Assembly (NCBI RefSeq): GCF_024171525.1
Contig: NZ_JALJZY010000010.1
Coordinates: 1-64,000 of the forward strand
Direction of reading: 5' to 3'
Origin: Neisseriaceae bacterium HSC-16F19
GTDB taxonomy: Bacteria; Pseudomonadota; Gammaproteobacteria; Burkholderiales; Neisseriaceae
Length of the DNA stretch: 64,000 nucleotides
How positions within the stretch are numbered: the first letter of the stretch is position 1; every line of letters begins with the position of its first letter. Shown piece after piece: positions 7,515-15,420 of this stretch. The notes under the pieces are model-generated. The model saw only the letters and a list, made by a program, of their open reading frames with translations, was not told the DNA's origin and ran no database searches. Made by a program: the position numbers and the translations under genes.

Positions 7515-8447
7515 ATGGCACCCCAGCTTTCCCGACAGACTGAAAACCCCGCCACGCCCTATATCGGCCGTTTTGCGCCCAGCCCCACCGGCCTGCTGCA
7601 CATCGGCTCGCTGCTTACCGCCGTGGCCTCGTTTGCGGATGCGCGCGCCCACGGCGGGCTGTGGCGGCTGCGCATGGAAGACCTCGACCCGCCGCGCGAA
7701 ATGGCCGGGGCGGCGGCACATATTTTGCGCACGCTGGAAGCCTTTGGTTTTGAATGGGACGGTGAGGTGGTGTACCAAAGCCGCCGCCACGAACTGTATC
7801 GCGCAGTTTTGGATGAACTACGGGCGCAGGGGCGGGTGTACCCTTGTTATTGCAGCCGCCGCGAAGTGGCCGAACAGGCACGCGGCATGGGGGTGGACGG
7901 GCCGCTGTACGGCGGGCGTTGTGCCCACGGCGCTAGCGCCACGGCCAAAACCCCGGCTTGGCGCATTCGTGTGCCGGCGGCGGTCTATGGTTTTGGGGAT
8001 GCCGTGGTCGGTCATTATCAACAACAGCTGGCGGCGGATGTGGGCGATTTTGTGCTGTTGCGTGCCGACGGTTTTTGGGCCTACCAGCTGGCGGTGGTGG
8101 CCGACGATGCCGAGCAGGGCATCACCCACATTGTGCGCGGCCAGGATTTGCTGGTGTCCACGCCGCGGCAGTTGTTTTTGCAGCAATGCTTGGGCTATGT
8201 GCAGCCGCATTATGCCCATTTGCCGCTGTTGACCAACCGCTTGGGGCAGAAATGGTCCAAACAGACCCTGGCACCGGCCATAGACGCCGCTGAAGCGGAA
8301 ACGCTGTTGCGACAGGTCTTGCATTGGCTGGGGCTGCCTGAAGCGCCGCCGGTGGGCCATCACCGCGAGCTGTTGGATTGGGCCGTGGCGCATTGGCGTA
8401 TGGCGGCGGTACCGAAAGCGGCTATTGTGACCGAAGCAGGCGTATAA
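7515..8447 (+). CDS. gluQ: glutamyl-Q tRNA(Asp) synthetase
   Basis: Attaches glutamate to queuosine at position 34 of tRNA(Asp). The 310-residue protein holds only the class I catalytic domain of a glutamyl-tRNA synthetase, with GRFAPSPTGLLHIGS (HIGH motif) near the N-terminus and KWSKQ in place of KMSKS near residue 250. CYC, a Tyr and a later Cys (CYCSRREV, YGGRC) are the zinc-site residues of the GluQ subgroup. The absence of an anticodon-binding domain separates it from GltX. It follows directly on a Correia-like element. Confidence 0.92.
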   Translation: MAPQLSRQTENPATPYIGRFAPSPTGLLHIGSLLTAVASFADARAHGGLWRLRMEDLDPPREMAGAAAHILRTLEAFGFEWDGEVVYQSRRHELYRAVLDELRAQGRVYPCYCSRREVAEQARGMGVDGPLYGGRCAHGASATAKTPAWRIRVPAAVYGFGDAVVGHYQQQLAADVGDFVLLRADGFWAYQLAVVADDAEQGITHIVRGQDLLVSTPRQLFLQQCLGYVQPHYAHLPLLTNRLGQKWSKQTLAPAIDAAEAETLLRQVLHWLGLPEAPPVGHHRELLDWAVAHWRMAAVPKAAIVTEAGV

Positions 8448-8480
8448 TCGCCCCCTTGCTTTTAACCCCGTCCACCCGCC

Positions 8481-8984
8481 ATGTACGACGTCAATACCAC
8501 CGATGTGCGCCGCTTTTTCGCCCATGTCTGGCAGCTGCGCCAACAACCCGACCGCCTCGATGCCCTGCAACGGCGTGCCTTGCGCATCATCGAAGCCCAT
8601 CCCGAATACCATCATTATTTGGAACATGTAGAGCAGTATCTGGATTACAACTGGACCCCCGAAGGCGGCGAGAGCAATCCGTTTCTGCATATGTCGCTGC
8701 ATCTGTCGATACAGGAGCAGGCGGGCATAGACCAGCCTTTCGGCGTGGCGGACATCCACCGCCGCCTGTGCGCCAAATACAACGACGACTGGGTGGCGGC
8801 CGAGCACGATATGATGGAGGCGCTGGCCGAAACCCTGTGGCTGGCGCAGCGCTACCGTCAGGGTTTGGATGCCAATGCCTATATCACCCGTTTGCGGCGC
8901 CTGGTGGATTTGGGTGAGGAAGACGAAGCACGGCTCAATCCGCATGAGGTGGCGGACTGGGCGGAAAAACAGCAGCAGGAATAA
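8481..8984 (+). CDS. DUF1841 family protein
   Basis: A 167-residue soluble protein of unknown function. HPEYHHYLE near residue 55, NPFLHMSLHLSIQEQ near 75 and AEHDMMEALAETLWLAQR near 115 are the blocks that define the DUF1841 family of beta- and gammaproteobacteria. Conserved His residues suggest a metal or haem-like site but nothing shows this directly. It starts 33 bases after gluQ, probably on the same transcript, and its stop overlaps a hairpin terminator. Confidence 0.8.
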   Translation: MYDVNTTDVRRFFAHVWQLRQQPDRLDALQRRALRIIEAHPEYHHYLEHVEQYLDYNWTPEGGESNPFLHMSLHLSIQEQAGIDQPFGVADIHRRLCAKYNDDWVAAEHDMMEALAETLWLAQRYRQGLDANAYITRLRRLVDLGEEDEARLNPHEVADWAEKQQQE

Positions 8985-9011
8985 CAAACGCGGCCTTTGG
9001 GCCGCGTTTGT
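8984..9011. terminator. hairpin between convergent genes
   Basis: A 12-bp stem ACAAACGCGGCC / GGCCGCGTTTGT with a 4-base loop begins on the last base of the DUF1841 stop. The GntR gene ends 24 bases beyond it on the other strand, so it probably ends both transcripts, although a T-run is lacking. Confidence 0.6.
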
Positions 9012-9034
9012 ATTTGATGGTTGCCTGAAACGGA

Positions 9035-9811
9035 TTATGCACCGATTTTCAGTTTGTCCTGTTCGGCCAGTTCGGTGGCACGTTCCAGGCGTTTTTGCTG
9101 TTGCTCGGCGGCTTTGAGCGAGGAGGCGACAAAGTCGATGTGGGCGTGCGCCGCTTGTGCGGCTTTGTGCGGCTGGCGTTTTTTGATGGCTTCAAACAGG
9201 GCGCGGTGTTGTTGCGCCAAATCCGCCTGCATGCCGTGAATGCCGAACATATTGCCCAGGTTCTGGCGGGTGTGCTCTTTCAGCATGCGCAAGAGGCTGC
9301 CTGAAAGATGGGCAAACAGAATATTGTGCGCCGCTTCGGCAATACTTTGGTGAAAGCCCACGTCGGCTTGCGACTGCTTGTCGGTATCGTGCTCGTTGTG
9401 GGCACTGTCCAGCTGGTCGAGCCAGAAGGCAATGCGTTCCAAGTCGGCATCGGTGCGGCGCTGGGCGGCCAGTGCCGCCAGCGTGCCTTCCAAGGAGCGG
9501 CGGAAATCCAATACGTCGTCACGCAGGTATTCGTGACGGCCGAGCAGCCCTTGCCATGTGCCCATAAAGTCGCTTTGCACCGCATCGTGCACATAATGGC
9601 CGCCGCCAGGGCGGCTGAACAGCAGCTGCCGTGCCGCCAATACGCCCAGGGCGTCGCGCAGGGGCGGGCGGGAAACGCCGAATTCTTCTGCCAGCTGGCG
9701 TTCCGAGGGCAGGCGTTCACCCACGGCATAGACGCCGTTCAAAATACGCTCTTCCAAAACGGCGGCAATTTGTTCGGACAACTTGGGGGCGCTGATGCGT
9801 TTTTGTGTCAT
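9035..9811 (-). CDS. GntR/FadR-family regulator (LldR/PdhR-like)
   Basis: A 258-residue repressor with an N-terminal winged helix (PSERQLAEEFGVSRPPLRDAL near residue 40) and an all-helical FCD ligand-binding domain. DVGFHQSIAEAAHN carries the Asp and His that bind metal in FCD proteins. It is divergent from the lactate permease gene, and a palindrome of LldR/PdhR type (10037-10053) lies just downstream of the permease promoter. The natural reading is lactate-responsive repression of lctP and possibly of itself; pyruvate sensing is the alternative. An LldR-type name is inferred from context only. Confidence 0.82.
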   Translation of the reverse strand: MTQKRISAPKLSEQIAAVLEERILNGVYAVGERLPSERQLAEEFGVSRPPLRDALGVLAARQLLFSRPGGGHYVHDAVQSDFMGTWQGLLGRHEYLRDDVLDFRRSLEGTLAALAAQRRTDADLERIAFWLDQLDSAHNEHDTDKQSQADVGFHQSIAEAAHNILFAHLSGSLLRMLKEHTRQNLGNMFGIHGMQADLAQQHRALFEAIKKRQPHKAAQAAHAHIDFVASSLKAAEQQQKRLERATELAEQDKLKIGA

Positions 9812-9991
9812 AAACGGAATAGGCAGGATTAATTGATAATATGTTTCAAAAATTTCTTTCAGGCAGCCATTGGAGATAAATATCTTTGTTTATTTTTCGG
9901 TTTTTGTCGGATTTGGCCGATACCGGTATTATTTCGATGATAATAATTTTTCAGGCAGCCTGTGTGCCGCATGTAAACATTGATTTTTCGA

Positions 9992-10020
9992 TTGACCGCA
10001 CTGCAAAACTTTTTTAAAGT
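9992..10020 (+). promoter_or_regulatory. putative lctP promoter
   Basis: TTGACC (9992-9997), a 17-base spacer, then TAAAGT (10015-10020). It lies in the 364-base gap between the divergent GntR and lctP genes. The rest of the gap is AT-rich with single DUS copies and no coding potential. Confidence 0.5.
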
Positions 10021-10036
10021 GTTTATCCAATTGGTA

Positions 10037-10053
10037 AATTGGTATTACCAGTT
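10037..10053. promoter_or_regulatory. operator for the GntR-family regulator
   Basis: AATTGGTATTACCAGTT is a near-perfect dyad of the FadR-subfamily type (ATTGGT-N3-ACCAAT). A second half site CCAATTGGT at 10028-10036 precedes it. The position just after the expected start of transcription fits repression of lctP. Confidence 0.6.
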
Positions 10054-10175
10054 TCCAAGCATAGCAAATCGTCGGGTGTTTGCCAAGACGGTTTGTCGTG
10101 TGGTTTGAGCGGCACCGCAGGGTTATGCCATGCGGTGCGCTTTTATATGTCGATGTTTTTGCAATTGGAGTTTTT

Positions 10176-11912
10176 ATGGGCATCTTGCATACCCTACTTG
10201 CCGTTGCGCCGATTTTCACCGTATTCCTGTTTTTGGTGGTGATGCGGCGTTCAGCCACCCTGTCCATGGGCTTGGCCTATGCCGTTACCGCCTTGCTGGC
10301 TTTGTTTGTTTGGGGCGCACCCGGCAACAAAGTGGCCGCCGCCACGGTGAACGGTGTGATTGTGGCGCTGACGGTGCTGTTTATCGTATTCGGCGCGGTA
10401 TTGCTGCTGAACACCCTGCGTGAAAGCGGTGCGCTCAAAGCCATCCGCCGCGGTTTTATGGATATTTCTCCCGACCGCCGCGTACAGGTGATTATCGTGG
10501 CCTGGCTGTTCGGCTCGCTGATTGAAGGCTCTTCCGGTTTCGGTACGCCTTCTGCCGTGGGTGCGCCTTTGCTGCTGGCTCTGGGTTTCCCGGCTATGGC
10601 CGCGGTAATGTCGGTGTTGGTGATCCAATCCACGCCGGTGTCTTTCGGTGCCGTGGGCACGCCCTTGCTCTTGGGTGTAAAAACCGGTATCTCCACCGAT
10701 GGTGTGGCCGAGCAAATTGCCCCCATTACCCAAGACCAATACCTGCTGGACATCACTGCCAATGTCGGCTTTCTGCATGCCAGCGTGGGTGTGCTGATTC
10801 CCCTGTTGCTGTGCGGTCTGTTGACCCGCTATTTCGGTGAAAAACGCTCTTTCCGCGAAGGTTTGGCCGCATGGAAATTCGCCATTTTTGCCGGTCTGGC
10901 CTTCACCGTGCCTTATTATCTGGTGGCCCGCTTCCTCGGCCCGGAATTCCCCTCCATGATTGGTGCCTTTATTGGTCTCTTGATTGTGGTTCCCGCCGCC
11001 AAAAAAGGCTTTTTGGTGCCGAAAACCACCTTCGATTTCCCCGATCGCAGCAAATGGGAAAGCACTTGGGTGGGTACTCTGGCAGATGACGACCACAACG
11101 ACGACAAGCCCAATTTCTCCGTATTGCGCGCGTTCTCGCCCTACGTGATTGTGATTGGTCTCTTGATCCTCACCCGTACCATCGACCCGCTGAAAAAATT
11201 CCTGCTGGGTGATTTGATGACCGTGAAATTTTCACAAATCTTCGGCAGCACCATCACCAGTACCATTCAGCTGGCCTATTCTCCGGGTACCATTCTGATC
11301 ATCGCCTCTTTGCTGTGTATTGTGATTTTCCGCATGAATACCCAGTCCTTTATGCGCGGTTGGGCCGCTTCCGGTAAAACCATGATCGCCGCCGCACCGG
11401 CACTGCTCTTGTCCGTACCCATGGTGCAGGTATTCATCCACTCCGGCGCCGGTGTGGAAGGCGCGCTGCCCTCCATGCCCATGGTGTTGGCACAAAGCGC
11501 CGCCCAAGGCTTCAGCGATATTTGGCCGAATGTGTCGCCGTGGATTGGTGCGCTGGGTGCGTTTATCGCCGGTTCGAACACCGTATCCAATATGATGTTC
11601 TCTTACTTCCAGTTCTCCACCGCTATGCAGATTGGTCTGACTCCGGATCTGGCTGCCTATGTGGTGGCGCTGCAAGCCATCGGCGGTGCCGCGGGCAATA
11701 TGATTGCCGTGCACAACGTGGTGGCCGCCGCTGCGGTGGTGGGCATGATCAGCCGCGAAGGCGAAGTGATCCGCAAAACCCTGATTCCCATGGTGTACTA
11801 TGTGGTGCAGGCAGGCATGATCGGCCAGGCGCTGATTACCGGCAATATCTTGTGGATTGCCCTCGCCATCATCTGGCCGCTGGTGTACTTCGGTGTATTG
11901 GCACGCCGTTAA
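10176..11912 (+). CDS. lctP: L-lactate permease
   Basis: Inner-membrane lactate:proton symporter, 578 residues with about 13 hydrophobic segments. SLIEGSSGFGTPSAVGAPLL near residue 110 and STPVSFGAVGTPLLLGV are signature blocks of the LctP/GlcA family. The ATG at 10176 is preceded by TTGGAG at 5 bases; an upstream in-frame ATG would add 32 residues including the operator region and was rejected. A GntR regulator is divergent and a strong terminator follows. Lactate is a major carbon source for mucosal Neisseriaceae. No lactate dehydrogenase gene is adjacent. Confidence 0.93.
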   Translation: MGILHTLLAVAPIFTVFLFLVVMRRSATLSMGLAYAVTALLALFVWGAPGNKVAAATVNGVIVALTVLFIVFGAVLLLNTLRESGALKAIRRGFMDISPDRRVQVIIVAWLFGSLIEGSSGFGTPSAVGAPLLLALGFPAMAAVMSVLVIQSTPVSFGAVGTPLLLGVKTGISTDGVAEQIAPITQDQYLLDITANVGFLHASVGVLIPLLLCGLLTRYFGEKRSFREGLAAWKFAIFAGLAFTVPYYLVARFLGPEFPSMIGAFIGLLIVVPAAKKGFLVPKTTFDFPDRSKWESTWVGTLADDDHNDDKPNFSVLRAFSPYVIVIGLLILTRTIDPLKKFLLGDLMTVKFSQIFGSTITSTIQLAYSPGTILIIASLLCIVIFRMNTQSFMRGWAASGKTMIAAAPALLLSVPMVQVFIHSGAGVEGALPSMPMVLAQSAAQGFSDIWPNVSPWIGALGAFIAGSNTVSNMMFSYFQFSTAMQIGLTPDLAAYVVALQAIGGAAGNMIAVHNVVAAAAVVGMISREGEVIRKTLIPMVYYVVQAGMIGQALITGNILWIALAIIWPLVYFGVLARR

Positions 11913-11933
11913 GCGGATATACTGCTAAAACCA

Positions 11934-11962
11934 AAGCCCCTGCGGATGCTGGGGCTTTTTTT
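11934..11962 (+). terminator. intrinsic terminator after lctP
   Basis: Stem AAGCCCC / GGGGCTT with a 10-base loop, followed by a run of seven T. Lies 22 bases after the lctP stop and separates it from mraY. Confidence 0.85.
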
Positions 11963-12089
11963 GCGTGTGTGCAGTCATTTTGACGGATGAAAGCGCACAC
12001 AAACAGCGCATAAGACATTAAAATAGCGCCTTTTTGCCCCGCAGCGTTCGGGGCAGTGCGCACATCACAACGAGATATTAGGACTCTTT

Positions 12090-13175
12090 ATGCTGTTATG
12101 GCTTGCCGACATTTTTCAAAACTGGATCAGCGGCTTTAATCTGTTCCAATACACCACCTTCCGCGCGGTGATGGCGGCGCTCACGGCGCTGGTGTTTTCC
12201 CTGCTCTTGGGGCCGTGGACCATACGCAAACTCACCGAACTCAAAGTCGGCCAGGCCGTGCGCCACGACGGCCCGCAAACCCATTTGGTCAAAACCGGCA
12301 CCCCCACCATGGGCGGCACGCTGATTCTGTTGGCCATCACCGTCTCCACCCTGCTGTGGGCCAATCTGGCCAATATCTATGTGTGGATTTTGCTCGCCGT
12401 GCTCTTGGGTACGGGCATGCTCGGTTTTTACGACGACTGGAAAAAAGTGGTCTATAAAGACCCCAACGGCGTGTCGGCCAAATTCAAAATGGTGTGGCAG
12501 TCTGCCGTGGCGCTCGCCGCCGGTCTGCTATTGTTTTACGCCGCCAGCAATATGGCCAACAACATCCTCATCGTGCCGTTTTTCAAGCAGGTAGCCCTGC
12601 CGCTGGGGGTGATCGGCTTTGTGGTGCTGGCCTATTTCACCATTGTCGGCACTTCCAATGCGGTCAACCTCACCGACGGCCTCGACGGCCTCGCCGCCTT
12701 TCCGGTGGTGCTGGTGGCGGGCGGTCTGGCGATTTTTGCCTACGCCACCGGCCACGCCCAGTTTGCCGAATATCTGCAACTGCCGTTTGTGCCCGGTGCC
12801 AACGAAGTGGTGGTGTTTTGTGCCGCCATGTGCGGCGCCTGCCTGGGTTTTCTGTGGTTTAATGCCTATCCGGCGCAGGTGTTTATGGGCGACGTCGGCG
12901 CCTTGGCCTTGGGCGCGGCCTTGGGTACGGTGGCGGTGATTGTGCGCCAGGAAATCGTGCTGGTGATTATGGGGGGCCTGTTTGTGGTGGAGGCTTTGTC
13001 GGTAATGATTCAGGTAGCCTGGTACAAGCGCACCAAAAAACGCATTTTCCTGATGGCACCCATCCACCACCATTACGAACAAAAAGGCTGGAAAGAAACC
13101 CAGGTGGTGGTGCGTTTTTGGATCATCACCATTGTGCTGGTGCTGGTGGGTCTGGCATCGCTGAAAATCCGTTAA
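12090..13175 (+). CDS. mraY: phospho-N-acetylmuramoyl-pentapeptide transferase
   Basis: Transfers phospho-MurNAc-pentapeptide to undecaprenyl phosphate, giving lipid I. A 361-residue integral membrane protein with about ten hydrophobic segments. Visible catalytic blocks are GFYDDWKK, AVNLTDGLDGLA, FMGDVGALALGAALG and HHHYEQKGWKE. Length is standard. It is the first dcw gene here; its usual upstream neighbours (ftsL, penA, murE, murF) are absent and lctP lies upstream instead. The next dcw gene, murD, is 3.3 kb away, beyond four unrelated genes. Confidence 0.97.
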   Translation: MLLWLADIFQNWISGFNLFQYTTFRAVMAALTALVFSLLLGPWTIRKLTELKVGQAVRHDGPQTHLVKTGTPTMGGTLILLAITVSTLLWANLANIYVWILLAVLLGTGMLGFYDDWKKVVYKDPNGVSAKFKMVWQSAVALAAGLLLFYAASNMANNILIVPFFKQVALPLGVIGFVVLAYFTIVGTSNAVNLTDGLDGLAAFPVVLVAGGLAIFAYATGHAQFAEYLQLPFVPGANEVVVFCAAMCGACLGFLWFNAYPAQVFMGDVGALALGAALGTVAVIVRQEIVLVIMGGLFVVEALSVMIQVAWYKRTKKRIFLMAPIHHHYEQKGWKETQVVVRFWIITIVLVLVGLASLKIR

Positions 13176-13186
13176 GCGCCGGAGCG

Positions 13187-13251
13187 GTAGGGTGGGCATT
13201 GATGCCCACCATGGCGCTTTGATTCTGCGTGGGCATCAATGCCCACCCTAC
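13187..13251. repeat. palindromic repeat family 4 (GTAGGGTGGGCATTGATGCC)
   Basis: Arms GTAGGGTGGGCATTGATGCC and its complement enclose a short loop. It sits 12 bases after the mraY stop, where it may act as a terminator or stabiliser. Other copies: 33379-33451 and 41955-42030. Confidence 0.75.
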
Positions 13252-13267
13252 ACATTAAGGTGCAACC

Positions 13268-13819
13268 ATGACCACCCTGTGGAACGACGCCAAACGCCAA
13301 GCCGTGCGCGACACCTTATTGCAATTCAGCCGTCAGGGTGTGGCCGCTTTTCTCGATGCGCATGCAGGCGAAACCTTTTACGCCTTTGCCTACGACTGCA
13401 ATCTGGAATACGGCGAAGTCAATCTATGCCTGAATACCGAGCAGGGTTTCCAAACAGCGCTGGGCGAATTGCAGGCAATGTATGCCGAGTATCGCGACAA
13501 CGCCGATGCGATACGCCAAGTGCGTTACAACACCGGTGATTGGGACTGCCAGTGCTTCGATACCGTGTATGTGCTGAATGAGGAAGAATTGGCCGAATTG
13601 TCCGCCTGTCTGGACGAGGGTAATACCGATGCCTGGTTTGCTTTTTTGGATGATTTGGCACAAGTATGCCGCCAAGCCTTGCTGGCGTTTACGCACACGC
13701 CCGAATATGAGCGTATTACCAAAACCGATGATTTTGTCTGCTATGTCATTGACCACGAGCAAGATGTGGCCGATGCCTTGGCCACAGCCATCCGTCACCC
13801 TAACGAAACCCAAACATGA
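13268..13819 (+). CDS. DUF4303-like protein
   Basis: A 183-residue soluble acidic protein of unknown role. FYAFAYDCNLEYGEVNLCLNTEQGF near the N-terminus and the later GDWDCQCFD are typical of DUF4303 proteins, which often sit near polymorphic-toxin or immunity loci. The family assignment is by memory of this pattern and is moderate. The ATG of the next gene overlaps its stop (ATGA at 13816-13819), so the two are co-translated. It is an interloper in the dcw cluster. Confidence 0.65.
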   Translation: MTTLWNDAKRQAVRDTLLQFSRQGVAAFLDAHAGETFYAFAYDCNLEYGEVNLCLNTEQGFQTALGELQAMYAEYRDNADAIRQVRYNTGDWDCQCFDTVYVLNEEELAELSACLDEGNTDAWFAFLDDLAQVCRQALLAFTHTPEYERITKTDDFVCYVIDHEQDVADALATAIRHPNETQT

Positions 13820-14307
13820 ACGCCTACCAAGCCTTGGGCGGTGAAGCCGGAACAGCCGCACTCACCGCCCGTTTTTACGATTTGATGGACAGCGACGCAC
13901 GTTTTGCCGCCCTGCGCGCCACCCACGGCGCGTCGCTGGATTACGCCCGCGAACGCCTGTTTCAATTTTTGAGCGGCTGGCTGGGCGGGCCGCCGCTGTA
14001 TGAAGAGCTGCACGGCCATCCGCGTTTGCGCCAGCGCCATATGCCGTTTGTGGTGACGGTGAAAACCCGCAACCAGTGGATTGCCTGTTTTGCCCAAGCG
14101 CTGCAAGATACGGCTGCACCGCCGGAATGGGCGGTGGCCGTGGTGCTGCGCCTGTTTGCGCTGGCCGACTGGATGCGCAATCAGGAGGAAGCCAAATACC
14201 CGCCGCCGCAACCGCCGATGGCGGCAGACATCGCCGAGCGCGTGCCCGAATTGCAGGCGGTGCTGGCCGAATATGGTTTGGCGGATTTTTTGGTGTTGGC
14301 GGAATAG
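13816..14307 (+). CDS. group II truncated haemoglobin-like globin
   Basis: A 163-residue globin of the trHbO class. FYDLMDSDARFAALRATH, then FLSGWLGGPPLY and GHPRLRQRHMPF are the diagnostic blocks. His75 is the expected proximal haem ligand and Trp88 (NQWIACF) the conserved G8 Trp. Members bind O2 or NO and are linked with oxidative or nitrosative stress. Start overlaps the preceding gene's stop. The 30-residue tail after the globin core is longer than in minimal trHbO proteins. Its place in a peptidoglycan cluster is not functionally obvious. Confidence 0.85.
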   Translation: MNAYQALGGEAGTAALTARFYDLMDSDARFAALRATHGASLDYARERLFQFLSGWLGGPPLYEELHGHPRLRQRHMPFVVTVKTRNQWIACFAQALQDTAAPPEWAVAVVLRLFALADWMRNQEEAKYPPPQPPMAADIAERVPELQAVLAEYGLADFLVLAE

Positions 14308-14312
14308 TTGCC

Positions 14313-14515
14313 GTAGGTCGGATACTTGTATCCGACAAAACCGAATAACTGCCGGTAATATCCGGCACATGCGGCAAATGTATAGTCGAATAAAATAAGA
14401 ACGAGACAAGGCAGCAAGCCGCAGACAGTACAGATAGTACGGCAAGGCGCAGCAACGCCGTATCGTTCTTATTTTAAATGACTATAAAAATGTCGGATTC
14501 AAGAATCCGACCTAC
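14313..14515. repeat. palindromic repeat family 2, interrupted by a Correia-like element
   Basis: Left half GTAGGTCGGATACTTGTATC (from 14313) and right half GATTCAAGAATCCGACCTAC (to 14515) match the uninterrupted copy at 15261-15359 base for base up to the insertion. The element at 14383-14484 splits it. Confidence 0.9.
14383..14484. mobile_element. Correia-like element, short form, with visible target duplication
   Basis: A 102-base element, TAGTCGAATAAAATAAGA to TTTTAAATGACTA, flanked by TA on both sides. The empty site in the repeat copy at 15261-15359 reads CAAATGTAAAAATG; here it reads CAAATGTA-element-TAAAAATG, so insertion duplicated TA. The core GCAGACAGTACAGATAGT is the classical Correia core. 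It differs from the copy at 7387-7492 at a paired position in the stem. Confidence 0.9.
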
Positions 14516-14563
14516 GGCTGCCCGTTATACTTTTCAGGCAGCCTGAAAACCGAAAGAAAGACC

Positions 14564-15253
14564 ATGACCATATTCCCCAATCTTCAAGCCGCCGTGCAGG
14601 CATTGCGCAATTTGGACGACAACGAATGGCTGCATGTGGATGAGGCCGAATGGCAGGCCGAGCCGCTGACGGCGCCGCTGTATCTGTTTCCCGAAGACGA
14701 AATGGAAGACTTGGCCGACGAGGATTTGGCGGTGGAATGCGCTTCCGGCACTTGGGTACCGCTGGCCTATGCAGAGCGCGAGATGTACACCTTGTGCGAT
14801 ACCGGCACCCTGGCCGGTGTGGTGTTCAATCTGGCCAAATATATGCCCGCGTACAGCGCAGAGCAGTTATTGCACGCCTTGAACCATTATCTGCAATACG
14901 ATGATTTTTACGAGGCAGAACAAGTGCCGCTGCAACTTCATATCTGGGCAGGCAAGGCGGCCGGCCGCGATTTGCACCTGCTCAAAGACTGGCAGGCCGC
15001 CATGGACGCAGCGCTGGATTATCCGCCGGGCGCGATGTGGGTGCGCCATAATCAAGCCCGGCCGATTGCCGCTTTACTGTACGGCATCCGTCTGCATGAG
15101 CCCTTGGCATTGGCCGCCGCTGCCGCCGAGGCGGATATGAGCGATGTGAATGCCCTGTATCTGCTGGCCGCCGACTGTAATTCCGCCGAGACAATTAAAG
15201 CGGGCGGCATGGTGTATTTGGGGCGTTTTGCCGCAACCGCCAATCCGGCTTAA
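14564..15253 (+). CDS. hypothetical protein
   Basis: Not recognised. A 229-residue acidic, soluble protein without signal peptide or membrane segment. The first ~80 residues are rich in Asp/Glu and Trp (DDNEWLHVDEAEWQAEP), and the C-terminal third is Ala-rich and helical. Codon use matches the surrounding genes, so it is probably expressed. It lies between two copies of palindromic repeat family 2, one of which carries the Correia-like insertion. It is one of the interlopers in the dcw cluster. Immunity-type function is possible but nothing shows it. Confidence 0.7.
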   Translation: MTIFPNLQAAVQALRNLDDNEWLHVDEAEWQAEPLTAPLYLFPEDEMEDLADEDLAVECASGTWVPLAYAEREMYTLCDTGTLAGVVFNLAKYMPAYSAEQLLHALNHYLQYDDFYEAEQVPLQLHIWAGKAAGRDLHLLKDWQAAMDAALDYPPGAMWVRHNQARPIAALLYGIRLHEPLALAAAAAEADMSDVNALYLLAADCNSAETIKAGGMVYLGRFAATANPA

Positions 15254-15260
15254 AACAGGC

Positions 15261-15359
15261 GTAGGTCGGATACTTGTATCCGACAAAACCGAATAACTGC
15301 CGGTAATATCCGGCACATGCGGCAAATGTAAAAATGTCGGATTCAAGAATCCGACCTAC
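15261..15359. repeat. palindromic repeat family 2, uninterrupted copy
   Basis: GTAGGTCGGATACTTGTATC on the left and GATTCAAGAATCCGACCTAC on the right, with a central spacer that includes GCGGCAAATGTAAAAATG. The spacer is identical to that at 14313-14515 apart from the element there. It begins 8 bases after the stop of the preceding gene. Confidence 0.85.
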
Positions 15360-15420
15360 GACTGTCCGCTATCCGTTTTCAGGCAGCCTGTCCCCCAAGC
15401 CCTTATCCAAGGAGTCCGCC

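Noticed and set aside
7818..8987. 389-codon minus-strand frame opposite gluQ and the DUF1841 gene
   Set aside because: The two plus-strand genes have clear family motifs; the opposite frame is His/Gln-rich shadow.
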